Shown: in pieces, positions 7,328 to 18,587 of the stretch
How positions within the stretch are numbered: position 1 is the stretch's first letter
How the letters are laid out: each line of letters starts with the position of its first letter
DNA from: Bacteroidales bacterium
Lineage (GTDB): Bacteria; Bacteroidota; Bacteroidia; Bacteroidales; WCHB1-69
Direction: 5' to 3'
Assembly: GCA_016288655.1 (NCBI GenBank)
Contig: JAEEKX010000040.1
Span: 1-41,358 of the forward strand
DNA: 41,358 nt
Notes under the pieces: model-generated
What the model was told of the DNA's origin: nothing
The model's input: only the letters and a program-made list of their open reading frames with translations
Database searches by the model: none
Position numbers and translations under genes: made by a program

Positions 7328-7335
7328 CAAAGATA
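7328..7335 (-). promoter_or_regulatory. -7 promoter box for the acid phosphatase gene
   Basis: TATCTTTG on the minus strand, 17 nt before the ATG at 7310. Confidence 0.55.
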
Positions 7336-7370
7336 GGAATATTTTTCTCTTATCCATGTTTTTGACATGA

Positions 7371-7398
7371 AAAAAGCCCGCCATGATGACGGGCTTTT
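7371..7398 (-). terminator. Intrinsic terminator after the lipoprotein gene
   Basis: Perfect 9-bp stem AAAAGCCCG / CGGGCTTTT with a 9-nt loop and a T-run on the minus strand. It lies 20 nt downstream of the stop at 7419 and separates the thrS-lipoprotein unit from the phosphatase promoter. Confidence 0.8.
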
Positions 7399-7418
7399 GT
7401 ATGGGATTGAGTGATGGA

Positions 7419-7877
7419 TTACTGCTTGGTGCCAGTGAAGGTGGCAATCACGATGTCAGCTTCGACGCCGAGGATGGTGGCTTTGTAGTAGATCTTCATC
7501 GTGACCGAGGAACCGTTGAAGGTGGCTTGGGCAAGGATCTTCTCAATGGTCTGGTCGGTATATTCACTGATGCCGATCAGGTTGGTGGCGGTGGTGATCA
7601 TCTCGCCCGTGAGTGAGTTGGGGTCTGTCTCGTATCTGCCGGTACCAGTCTCATCCATCTCGATGACGTACTCCCACATCAGGTTCTGCTTGTTGACGGG
7701 GTTCTGAGCGAAGTGCAACTTGCCGCTCTTGGTGGAGGTGGAGTTGTCGGATTGCTTGATGATGTTGAAGGTGCCGCTATAGGTGCCGACATACTGGGCG
7801 GAATCGTAGTTTTCGTCCTTGCAGCCGCTGAAGACCACGGCGCAGATGCACACGAGTGCGAATAACATTTTTTTCAT
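7419..7877 (-). CDS. Small putative lipoprotein
   Basis: 152 residues with a lipoprotein signal peptide (MKKMLFALVCICAVVFSGC, lipobox FSGC, acylated Cys19). The mature part is rich in Thr, Ser and beta-strand patterns (YVGTYSGTFNI, GTGRYETDP, IVIATFTGTKQ), suggesting a small beta-barrel or lipocalin-like fold as in many Bacteroidota lipoproteins of unknown function. It starts 26 nt after the thrS stop with no -7 box between, so it is probably co-transcribed with thrS and ends at the terminator 7371-7398. No specific family is recognised. Confidence 0.75.
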   Translation of the reverse strand: MKKMLFALVCICAVVFSGCKDENYDSAQYVGTYSGTFNIIKQSDNSTSTKSGKLHFAQNPVNKQNLMWEYVIEMDETGTGRYETDPNSLTGEMITTATNLIGISEYTDQTIEKILAQATFNGSSVTMKIYYKATILGVEADIVIATFTGTKQ

Positions 7878-7903
7878 TGTGGTAATTTTTATGGGTGAAT
7901 AAT

Positions 7904-9841
<1,938 letters not shown>

Positions 9842-9879
9842 GATAAAACCGATTGTTGATGACGTTGTAATATGCGCTG

Positions 9880-9887
9880 CAAAAATA
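9880..9887 (-). promoter_or_regulatory. -7 promoter box for thrS
   Basis: TATTTTTG on the minus strand, 38 nt upstream of the thrS ATG. Confidence 0.5.
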
Positions 9888-10000
9888 CGAAAAAAATGTT
9901 TACGCGCCGACATCGCCGGAAAATGTATCGTGGACGGCACGTGACCAAAGGAAGCAGGGGACGCTGCTTTCTCTGATTTCACAACCTTCCCCTTCTCCCT

Positions 10001-10033
10001 TTAACCTTTAACCATTAACCATTAACCATTAAC
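10001..10033. repeat. Tandem heptamer repeat TTAACCA
   Basis: Four full units plus a partial one (TTAACCT, then TTAACCA three times, then TTAAC) between the gyrA stop and the thrS promoter. No function is evident. Confidence 0.8.
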
Positions 10034-10052
10034 GAAGCACGTCCGTGCGAAG

Positions 10053-12566
<2,514 letters not shown>

Positions 12567-12632
12567 TTTATTTTCCTTTATTGTTTTATAATATATTGAT
12601 AATCAGTTATTTATGTTTGAAAAACAACATGG

Positions 12633-12640
12633 CAAAGATA
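12633..12640 (-). promoter_or_regulatory. -7 promoter box for gyrA
   Basis: TATCTTTG on the minus strand, 66 nt upstream of the gyrA ATG. Confidence 0.55.
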
Positions 12641-12850
12641 CGATTTTTTTTTGAAAAAATCAATCTCTTTTGATTTTTAGCGAAAAAATTTTCTTCTCGC
12701 CCCCCTGTCACCAAATTTTTTACCCGCCTCAAATCGCGCCGTTTTGCCCCTTAAATGCCCAAAATCGAAAAAAATGACATTCTGATAGTATATCCTTTTT
12801 TTATTTGGGCGCCGGACGGGCTGTCCGCTTTACTTCTCTTCGCGGTCGCC

Positions 12851-12937
12851 ACGGCAGCAGGGCGGGCGACATAGAGCCGCACGGCCGTGCGGCTCTACAG
12901 CGGCTTCCGTCGGTCGCCGCTCGCCCGCCGCTGCCGT
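12851..12937. repeat. GC-rich inverted-repeat element with 26-bp palindrome
   Basis: The outer arms ACGGCAGCAGGGCGGGCGA (12851-12869) and TCGCCCGCCGCTGCCGT (12921-12937) pair over ~17 bp with a 2-nt bulge. Between them 12872-12897 is a perfect palindrome centred on GGCC. The structure resembles REP/BIME-type dispersed elements; whether other copies exist cannot be seen here. Confidence 0.6.
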
Positions 12938-13113
12938 AGGCCACCGCGTGCGTTCCGTGCCCGCTCCCATCCCTGGCGCAAGGCAACGTACACCCCGTCG
13001 TCCTCGACGATCCCCTCTCCCGAGCCGCACTCCCCCGCTCCATTGGGAGAAGGGGCCCGGGAGAGGTTAAACATTTAAACTTTCATCGGGAACGCCAATT
13101 GCCAAAAAAATGC

Positions 13114-13121
13114 TATCTTTG
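13114..13121 (+). promoter_or_regulatory. -7 promoter box for glyA
   Basis: TATCTTTG, 97 nt upstream of the glyA ATG, leaving a long AT-rich leader. Confidence 0.55.
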
Positions 13122-13127
13122 CAAACC

Positions 13128-13158
13128 GATTCAGACCTTTTCTCAAAATGTCTGATTC
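13128..13158 (+). promoter_or_regulatory. 5'-leader hairpin of glyA
   Basis: GATTCAGAC (13128-13136) pairs with GTCTGATTC (13150-13158) at 8 of 9 positions; TTTT and AAAA extend the stem inside a single mismatch, closing on a CTC loop. It starts 6 nt after the -7 box, so it would be at the very 5' end of the mRNA. Confidence 0.5.
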
Positions 13159-13218
13159 TATCTTAAATTATTGAAATTCAGAAAATTATAAACATCAACA
13201 TTAAAATTAAAAATACTT

Positions 13219-14499
13219 ATGGAAAGAGACAACAAGATTTTTGAATTGATCCAGAAGGAGCGCGAGCGCCAGACCAAGGGCATCGAATTGATTGCGTCGG
13301 AGAACTTCGTGAGCGACCAGGTGATGGAAGCCATGGGTTCGGTGATGACGAACAAATATGCGGAAGGTTATCCGGGAAAGCGCTATTATGGTGGCTGTCA
13401 GGTGGTTGACCAAAGCGAGACCATCGCCATCGAACGCGCGAAGCAACTCTACGGCGCCTGCTGGGCCAACGTGCAGCCCCACAGCGGCGCCCAGGCCAAC
13501 ATGGCCGTCTTCATGGCGTGCCTCAAGGCCGGCGACACCTTCATGGGCATGAACCTCAACCACGGCGGTCACCTCTCCCACGGCAGCGCCGTCAACTTCT
13601 CCGGCATCATGTTTAACGTGGTCGATTACAGCGTCCGCGAGGACACTGGCATGGTCGATTACGACGAGATGGAGAAGCGCGCCCTCGAGACCAAGCCGAA
13701 ACTCATCATCGGTGGCGGTTCCGCTTACAGCCGCGACTGGGATTGGGCCCGCATGCGCGCTATCGCCGACAAGATCGGCGCCATCCTGATGGGCGACATC
13801 AGCCACCCCTCCGGCCTCATCGCCAAGGGCTACCTCAACAACGCCGTCAAATACTGCCACATCGTGACCACCACCACCCACAAGACCCTCCGCGGACCTC
13901 GTGGCGGTATGATTCTCATGGGTCAGGATTTCGACAATCCTTGGGGAAAGACCACCCCGAAGGGTGAGATCAAGAAGATGAGCGCCCTGCTCGACAGCGC
14001 CGTCTTCCCGGGCGTACAGGGCGGACCGCTGGAGCACGTCATCGCCGCTAAGGCCGTCGCCTTCGGCGAAGCTCTCACCGACTCCTACGACCAGTACATC
14101 CAGCAGGTCATGAAGAACGCCAAGACCATGTGCCAGGCCTTCATCGACAAGGGCTACAAGGTCATCAGCAACGGCACCGACAACCACCTGATGCTCATCG
14201 ACCTCCGCACCAAGTTCCCCGAACTCACCGGTAAGGAAGCCGAGAACGCCCTCGTGGCCGCCGATATCACCGTCAACAAGAACATGGTCCCGTTCGACAG
14301 CCGCAGCGCCTTCAAGACCAGCGGTCTGCGTATCGGTACCCCTGCCATCACCACCCGTGGTCTCAAGGAGAACGAGATGGGCGTCATCGTCGATATGATT
14401 GACTCCGTCCTCTGCGACCCGACCAACGAAAGTCTCATCGCCAAGACCCGTGGTCAGGTGAACGAGATGATGCAGAACCGTCCGCTTTTCGCTTGGTAA
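13219..14499 (+). CDS. glyA: Serine hydroxymethyltransferase
   Basis: 426 residues, the normal bacterial SHMT length. It interconverts serine plus tetrahydrofolate with glycine plus methylene-THF, supplying one-carbon units. Visible motifs: an N-terminal [20 protein letters not shown], the YPGKRYYGG substrate segment, and the PLP-binding Lys222 in [14 protein letters not shown]. The C-terminal folate region ([14 protein letters not shown]) is intact. It is transcribed alone and followed by a strong terminator at 14520-14546. Confidence 0.97.
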   Translation: MERDNKIFELIQKERERQTKGIELIASENFVSDQVMEAMGSVMTNKYAEGYPGKRYYGGCQVVDQSETIAIERAKQLYGACWANVQPHSGAQANMAVFMACLKAGDTFMGMNLNHGGHLSHGSAVNFSGIMFNVVDYSVREDTGMVDYDEMEKRALETKPKLIIGGGSAYSRDWDWARMRAIADKIGAILMGDISHPSGLIAKGYLNNAVKYCHIVTTTTHKTLRGPRGGMILMGQDFDNPWGKTTPKGEIKKMSALLDSAVFPGVQGGPLEHVIAAKAVAFGEALTDSYDQYIQQVMKNAKTMCQAFIDKGYKVISNGTDNHLMLIDLRTKFPELTGKEAENALVAADITVNKNMVPFDSRSAFKTSGLRIGTPAITTRGLKENEMGVIVDMIDSVLCDPTNESLIAKTRGQVNEMMQNRPLFAW

Positions 14500-14502
14500 T
14501 CC

Positions 14503-14510
14503 TATCTTTG
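14503..14510 (+). promoter_or_regulatory. -7 promoter box for the HD-domain gene
   Basis: TATCTTTG only 4 nt after the glyA stop and 9 nt before the glyA terminator hairpin, so the new transcript would begin with that hairpin. Confidence 0.45.
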
Positions 14511-14519
14511 CAAATACCG

Positions 14520-14547
14520 AAAAGGCCTCTGTGAAAGAGGCCTTTTC
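14520..14547 (+). terminator. glyA terminator / HD-gene leader hairpin
   Basis: Perfect 11-bp stem AAAAGGCCTCT / AGAGGCCTTTT with loop GTGAA, followed by a T-rich tract. It lies 20 nt after the glyA stop. A -7 box sits just upstream, so it probably also forms the start of the next mRNA. Confidence 0.85.
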
Positions 14548-14566
14548 TCTTTTTCAATTCAAAAAA

Positions 14567-15046
14567 ATGAAAACAACTCCTTATTTCTGTCTGTGCGAGT
14601 GTGACGAAAAGTGGAGCGCCCTCTACCTGAAGGCGTTGAACATCGCCACGGAGCGGCATCGCGGCCAGTGCGACAAGGGCGGTGCCCCGTACATCGGTCA
14701 TGTGATGCGCGTCTCCCAAAACTGCGATACGCCGGAAGCCGCCGTCGTGGCGCTCTTGCACGACACCATCGAGGACACCGGCGTCACCGCGGAGTGGTTG
14801 CGCGCGCAGGGCTTCCCGAAACGCGTTGTGGATGCTGTGGTCGCCCTCACCAAGCGCGAAGGCGAGACCTACGAGCAGTTCATCTGCCGCGCCGGCCGCA
14901 ACAAACTCGCCCGTAGTGTCAAAGTCGCCGACTTGGAGGACAACATGGACATCCGGCGCCTACTCGACCTGCCCGAAGAGGGCGTCGAACGGCTGCGGCG
15001 CTACCTTTGGGCCTGGCACTACCTCCGCCGCCTCGGCGACCGCTAA
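14567..15046 (+). CDS. Small HD-domain phosphohydrolase (RelA/SpoT hydrolase-like)
   Basis: 159 residues from the ATG at 14567 (MKTTPYFCLCECDEKW); an earlier GTG at 14531 lies inside the terminator stem and is rejected. The fold is that of stand-alone HD hydrolases similar to the (p)ppGpp-hydrolase domain of SpoT. His31 and His45 (HRGQCDKGGAPYIGH), H65-D66 (ALLHDTIEDTG) and a later Asp in VKVADLEDNMD form the HD metal-binding set. There is no synthetase, TGS or ACT domain. Substrate preference (ppGpp or another nucleotide) cannot be told from sequence. Confidence 0.8.
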   Translation: MKTTPYFCLCECDEKWSALYLKALNIATERHRGQCDKGGAPYIGHVMRVSQNCDTPEAAVVALLHDTIEDTGVTAEWLRAQGFPKRVVDAVVALTKREGETYEQFICRAGRNKLARSVKVADLEDNMDIRRLLDLPEEGVERLRRYLWAWHYLRRLGDR

Positions 15047-15235
15047 TTTCAGTTTGTTGCAAACGGGCACTCCTTTCGATGAAAGTCGTGCGTTAGCGAC
15101 ACAACTGAGCGCCGCAGAATCAAACTGCGGAATCGGCGTTGTCGGCCAGCTCATTTTCCCCTGTTGGGATGACATGTCCGAAATAAAGTCATACGGGCCG
15201 GAACCCTGTCGGCGTGCCGACAAGTGCGTAAATCC

Positions 15236-16288
15236 TTAGTTATTGACGTTCAACTTCTTATATCGTTTCTGCCGTTGTTGCCAACGCTCGCGCGCGTACT
15301 GCTGCATGTCGGACACCTCGTCGCTCTCGTCGATGATCTCCAACCCGAAGATGGTCTCGATGATGTCCTCCAGTGTCAGAATTCCTTGGAAGCAGCCGTA
15401 CTCGTCGATGATGAGGGCGATCTGCGACTTCTGTTTCAGGAGCGAGTCCCAGATATCGCTGATGGACTTGTCTTCGTTGAAATAGGGGAGGTCGCGCTTG
15501 ATGTCGCCGAGGGTGAGGTTGAACTTGTCCTCGGCAAGGTTCTCGAGGGCGTCGTCGCGGAGGACGTAGCCGGTGATGTATTCGGGCGACTCGGCATAGA
15601 CGGGGATGCGGGAGAAGTGGTCATACTGGTCGTCGTCGTAATACTCGCGCAGGGTCATCTTCTCGGGCGCGATGGCGGCCACCACGCGCGGCGTCATCAC
15701 ATCGGCGGCCTTCACGTTGTCCAACTTGATGATGTTCTGGATGATCTTGTTCTCGTCCTCTTCGATCACGCCCTCCTCTTCGCCGGCGTTGGCCATCGCC
15801 AGCACCTCCTCGCGGCTCACGACCGACTCGGCACCCTCCCGGTTGACCAACCGGCCGATGAACTGGACCAGGACGACCAACGGGTACATCAACACGATGA
15901 GGATGCGGATGGTCTTGACGGTGAAGCCCATCAGTTGCTTCCAGTGCGTGGAACCGATGGTCTTCGGGATGATTTCGGAGAAGATGAGGATGAGCAGGGT
16001 GGTGACGACGGAGACCAGTCCGAACCAGACGCTGCCGAACACGAGGGTGGCCTGCTGCCCCACGCCCGCCGCACCGATGGTGTTGGCCACCGTGTTGAGC
16101 GACAAAATCGCCGCCAACGGCTTCTCCGGCTCCGTCTTGTATTTCTTGAAAAGTGCCGCATGTTTATAGCCCTCTTCCTCTTTCATCATGATGTAAGAGA
16201 GCGATGTGGACATGAGCGCAGACTCCAACAGCGAGCACAAGCATGAGATGGCCATGGCGCCGAGGAGAAAGACAAATAGTAGTATCAT
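15236..16288 (-). CDS. CNNM/CBS-domain membrane protein (hemolysin/CorC-like family)
   Basis: 350 residues. Residues ~1-165 form the DUF21/CNNM transmembrane domain with several hydrophobic helices and conserved small-residue segments (SLLESALMSTS, LSLNTVANTIGAAG, IFSEIIPKTIGS). Two CBS domains follow (~VMTPRVVAAIAP to ~ITGYVLRDD, and ~ISDIWDSL to ~GILTLEDIIETIFG). The C-terminal CorC_HlyC domain of longer relatives is missing; the protein ends with a basic tail. Family members are linked to divalent-cation (magnesium/cobalt) transport; true hemolysis is unlikely. A -7 box lies at 16331-16338. Confidence 0.85.
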   Translation of the reverse strand: MILLFVFLLGAMAISCLCSLLESALMSTSLSYIMMKEEEGYKHAALFKKYKTEPEKPLAAILSLNTVANTIGAAGVGQQATLVFGSVWFGLVSVVTTLLILIFSEIIPKTIGSTHWKQLMGFTVKTIRILIVLMYPLVVLVQFIGRLVNREGAESVVSREEVLAMANAGEEEGVIEEDENKIIQNIIKLDNVKAADVMTPRVVAAIAPEKMTLREYYDDDQYDHFSRIPVYAESPEYITGYVLRDDALENLAEDKFNLTLGDIKRDLPYFNEDKSISDIWDSLLKQKSQIALIIDEYGCFQGILTLEDIIETIFGLEIIDESDEVSDMQQYARERWQQRQKRYKKLNVNN

Positions 16289-16330
16289 GTTAGTTTTGTG
16301 ATGGTTATATGTGCTGCAAAAAATGCGGCT

Positions 16331-16338
16331 GCAAAATT
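16331..16338 (-). promoter_or_regulatory. -7 promoter box for the CNNM/CBS gene
   Basis: TAATTTTG on the minus strand, 42 nt upstream of the ATG. Confidence 0.45.
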
Positions 16339-16482
16339 ACACATAATATTTGAGATACAACACGGGAATTTGTGAGGATGTGAAATACTTTATCCGCGTC
16401 TTTCTCCGTTATAGCTATAGTTTCAACATTTTGATGTTTGAAAAAAATAGGTGGAGATGGCGTGGGGAGGGACTCTCCGTTG

Positions 16483-16490
16483 TAATTTTG
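16483..16490 (+). promoter_or_regulatory. -7 promoter box for the exbB-exbD-tonB operon
   Basis: TAATTTTG, 30 nt before the exbB-like ATG at 16521. Confidence 0.5.
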
Positions 16491-16520
16491 CAACCAATTT
16501 GTAGATAAAAGTATATTGTC

Positions 16521-17189
16521 ATGAACATCCCGTTTTTGTTGGAAACCGTTCCTACGGAACAGCACGTGAGTTTTTTTAAGTTAGTGTTCGCCCCGGCCAG
16601 TCTCTGGATCATGATCCCGTTGCTGCTGATGCTGTTGTGGGTGATTTTCGTCTTCGTGGAGAGGTGGCTGGCGCTGAACGCCGCCGCCAAGGAGGACCCG
16701 AACTTCATGAACCACATCCGTGATTTCGTCCACGACGGCCGCTTCGACTCCGCCGTCGCGCTCTGCAAGGGCAACGAGTCGCCCCTCTCCCACATGATCG
16801 AGAAGGGCATCTCCCGTATCGGCAAGCCGCTGAGCGACATCAGCACGGCGATCGAGAATACCGGCCAGCAGGAGGTGCAGGCACTGGAGAAACGGCTCTC
16901 CTCCGTCGCCACCATCTCCGGCATCGCCCCGATGATCGGCTTCCTCGGCACGGTCACCGGCATGATCTCCGCCTTCAGCGAGATGGCCGCCAACCCCAAC
17001 AATGTCAACATCGCCGACCTCTCCGGCGGCATCTATACCGCCATGATCACCACCGTCGGCGGCCTCATCGTGGGTATCATCGCCTACGTCTTCTACAACA
17101 TTCTGGTGGATAAGGTCTCCTCCCTCATCCATACCCTGGAAGGCCATACCACCGAATTCATGGACCTTCTCAACGAACCCGGCCAATAG
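16521..17189 (+). CDS. exbB: MotA/TolQ/ExbB proton-channel protein
   Basis: 222 residues. There is one N-terminal transmembrane helix (ASLWIMIPLLLMLLWVIFVF), a cytoplasmic stretch with EKGISRIG, then the family signature and a pair of helices (ATISGIAPMIGFLGTVTGMI and AMITTVGGLIVGIIAYVFYN). This matches the inner-membrane proton channel that couples the proton-motive force to TonB (ExbB) or TolA (TolQ). The next two genes encode ExbD- and TonB-like partners, 18 and 14 nt apart, so ExbB is the better name. TolQ is the alternative, but no tolA, tolB or pal is seen. Confidence 0.88.
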   Translation: MNIPFLLETVPTEQHVSFFKLVFAPASLWIMIPLLLMLLWVIFVFVERWLALNAAAKEDPNFMNHIRDFVHDGRFDSAVALCKGNESPLSHMIEKGISRIGKPLSDISTAIENTGQQEVQALEKRLSSVATISGIAPMIGFLGTVTGMISAFSEMAANPNNVNIADLSGGIYTAMITTVGGLIVGIIAYVFYNILVDKVSSLIHTLEGHTTEFMDLLNEPGQ

Positions 17190-17207
17190 CCCTTTAACCT
17201 CGAAGTC

Positions 17208-17666
17208 ATGGCTATCAAATCCCGTCACAGTAAGAAAATCGAACCCAACATGTCGTCGATGTCCGACTTGGTGTTCCTGCTGCTCATCTTCTTCGTCATC
17301 ACCTCCACGTTGGTGTCGCCGAACATGATCAGCATCGACCTGCCGGCCAGTGAGGAGTCGCAGCAGCAGAATCCCCCGCGCAACGTGGAGGTCTATGTCG
17401 ATACGTTGCGCATGTACTACGTCAACCCCGACGACCCGACCAGCGTCGGCACGCTCTCGCTCGACACGCTTGCCTCGCAACTGCGTTTCGCGATGGAGAA
17501 CGACCAGTCGCAGCAGAACGTGGTCATCCTGCGCGCCGACCGCGATGTGCCCGTGCAGTGCATGGTCGATATGATGGGCGTCGTCGCCACCCTCAACAAG
17601 GAGCGCACCGCCGAAAACAAGGAGATGTACAAGATGGCCATGGCCACCGTCTATCCCTCTGAATAA
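17208..17666 (+). CDS. exbD: ExbD/TolR biopolymer transport protein
   Basis: 152 residues with a short cytoplasmic N-terminus, a single transmembrane helix and the conserved membrane Asp (SSMSDLVFLLLIFFVITST) that carries protons in ExbD/TolR. The periplasmic domain ends in VVILRADRDVPVQCMVDMM, typical of the family. It works in complex with the preceding ExbB homologue. Its position between exbB and tonB supports a TonB rather than a Tol role. Confidence 0.88.
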   Translation: MAIKSRHSKKIEPNMSSMSDLVFLLLIFFVITSTLVSPNMISIDLPASEESQQQNPPRNVEVYVDTLRMYYVNPDDPTSVGTLSLDTLASQLRFAMENDQSQQNVVILRADRDVPVQCMVDMMGVVATLNKERTAENKEMYKMAMATVYPSE

Positions 17667-17680
17667 AACCTTATCACACC

Positions 17681-18436
17681 ATGAAACGCGACAACGAATA
17701 CAAACTTATCTCCGCCGGCGTCACGCTCGTGTCGTTCGCCTTGCTGATTGTCTTCCTCGTATTCTGCGGCTTCACCTACCTGGATCCTCCGCCGCAGCCG
17801 GAAAACCAGGTGGAAGTGATGGTGCAGGAGATCGAGTTGGCGGAAGATATGGGCGGTGGCAACCTCATGGACGGCGGCAACTTCAACCCGCAGAAGCCCA
17901 CGCCCTCCCCCGAAGTGCCCCCCACACCTACGAAAACAGGGATGAGAAACAATACCCCTACGACCAACACGGCCACCAGTCCGACCGGTCCCAAGGCCAG
18001 TGTCCCCGAGCAACCCAAACCCAACAGTTCGGCGATGTTCGGCACTGACAAGGTGGGGACGGGGCAGAATGCCTCCACGGCGGGCGGCAACACTTCCGGT
18101 CATGGCGGCGCCTCCGGCCACGGTGACGGTCTCGGCTACGGCAACGCAGCCGGCAGCGGCGGCGGCACAGGTGGCGGTACGGGCGGCGGCAGCGGCAAGC
18201 CCGGATGGGCCATCGCACCCAACTGGAGCGGCATCACCTCCCCGCAAGACTTCACCTTCACCCTCAAGGTGACCGTCGATGACAACGGCAACGTCACCGA
18301 CGTGCGCCGCGGAAGCAACTGCAACGCCCCGGAAAATATTGTCAACCAGGCCATTGCCCGCATCAAGAGCGCCAAGTTCAAGAAGGGCTTCGCAGGCACT
18401 TACGACCAACCATGCTCCATCAAGAAAAACAATTAG
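17681..18436 (+). CDS. TonB-family energy transducer
   Basis: 251 residues: a cytoplasmic start (MKRDNEYKLISAG), one transmembrane helix (VTLVSFALLIVFLVFCGFTY), a Pro-rich then Gly-rich periplasmic linker (~residues 40-170, including GGGTGGGTGGGSG), and a compact C-terminal domain (FTFTLKVTVDDNGNVTDVRR ... AIARIKSAKFKKG) matching the TonB C-terminal fold. It transmits energy from ExbB/ExbD to outer-membrane TonB-dependent receptors. Two Cys in the last domain may pair. It is the last gene of the exbB operon, which ends at the hairpin 18491-18525. Confidence 0.82.
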   Translation: MKRDNEYKLISAGVTLVSFALLIVFLVFCGFTYLDPPPQPENQVEVMVQEIELAEDMGGGNLMDGGNFNPQKPTPSPEVPPTPTKTGMRNNTPTTNTATSPTGPKASVPEQPKPNSSAMFGTDKVGTGQNASTAGGNTSGHGGASGHGDGLGYGNAAGSGGGTGGGTGGGSGKPGWAIAPNWSGITSPQDFTFTLKVTVDDNGNVTDVRRGSNCNAPENIVNQAIARIKSAKFKKGFAGTYDQPCSIKKNN

Positions 18437-18478
18437 TTAAAATTGTTGTAGCATAGTATTTTATATCAAAAAAAAGTG

Positions 18479-18486
18479 TACTTTTG
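18479..18486 (+). promoter_or_regulatory. -7 promoter box for rpsA
   Basis: TACTTTTG, 101 nt upstream of the rpsA ATG at 18588; it leaves room for a leader of ~95 nt. Confidence 0.55.
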
Positions 18487-18490
18487 CACC

Positions 18491-18525
18491 GCCGTTCCCG
18501 AGAGGCTCCGAGAACGGCGATTTTT
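18491..18525 (+). terminator. tonB-operon terminator / rpsA leader hairpin
   Basis: GCCGTTC (18491-18497) pairs with GAACGGC (18512-18518), followed by five T. It lies 54 nt after the tonB-like stop and 4 nt after the rpsA -7 box, so it can end the upstream operon and also begin the rpsA mRNA. S1 mRNAs are autoregulated through their leaders in some bacteria; that is not shown here. Confidence 0.65.
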
Positions 18526-18587
18526 ATAGTTAACCCTCATTGTTTCACCATTTTAACCGATTCAAGAGAATCACCCACTTTTTGCAA

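Larger units (their letters stand above)
12567..13218. other. gyrA/glyA divergent intergenic region with nested inverted repeats
   Basis: No gene is supported here. The two edges are AT-rich and hold the gyrA and glyA promoters. The middle, about 12810-13070, is GC-rich and contains a perfect 26-bp palindrome (12872-12897), an imperfect inverted repeat around it (12851-12869 against 12921-12937), and a third inverted repeat CCTCTCCCG (13014-13022) / CGGGAGAGG (13058-13066). Short ORFs across it are antisense to each other and low in complexity. Confidence 0.8.

Noticed and set aside
10034-10052. gyrA terminator
   Set aside because: GCACG-TC-CGTGC has only a 2-nt loop and no T-run, too weak to call.
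12801-13078. Short ORFs in the gyrA/glyA intergenic block
   Set aside because: Arg/Gly/Ala/Pro-rich, on both strands over the same inverted repeats, with no start context.
14531-14566. Earlier GTG start for the HD-domain gene
   Set aside because: It lies within the terminator stem; the ATG at 14567 gives the family-like N-terminus.
15047-15235. Terminator or small RNA between the HD and CNNM genes
   Set aside because: A perfect TGTCGGC/GCCGACA stem (15207-15222) exists but has no T-run and no promoter box nearby.
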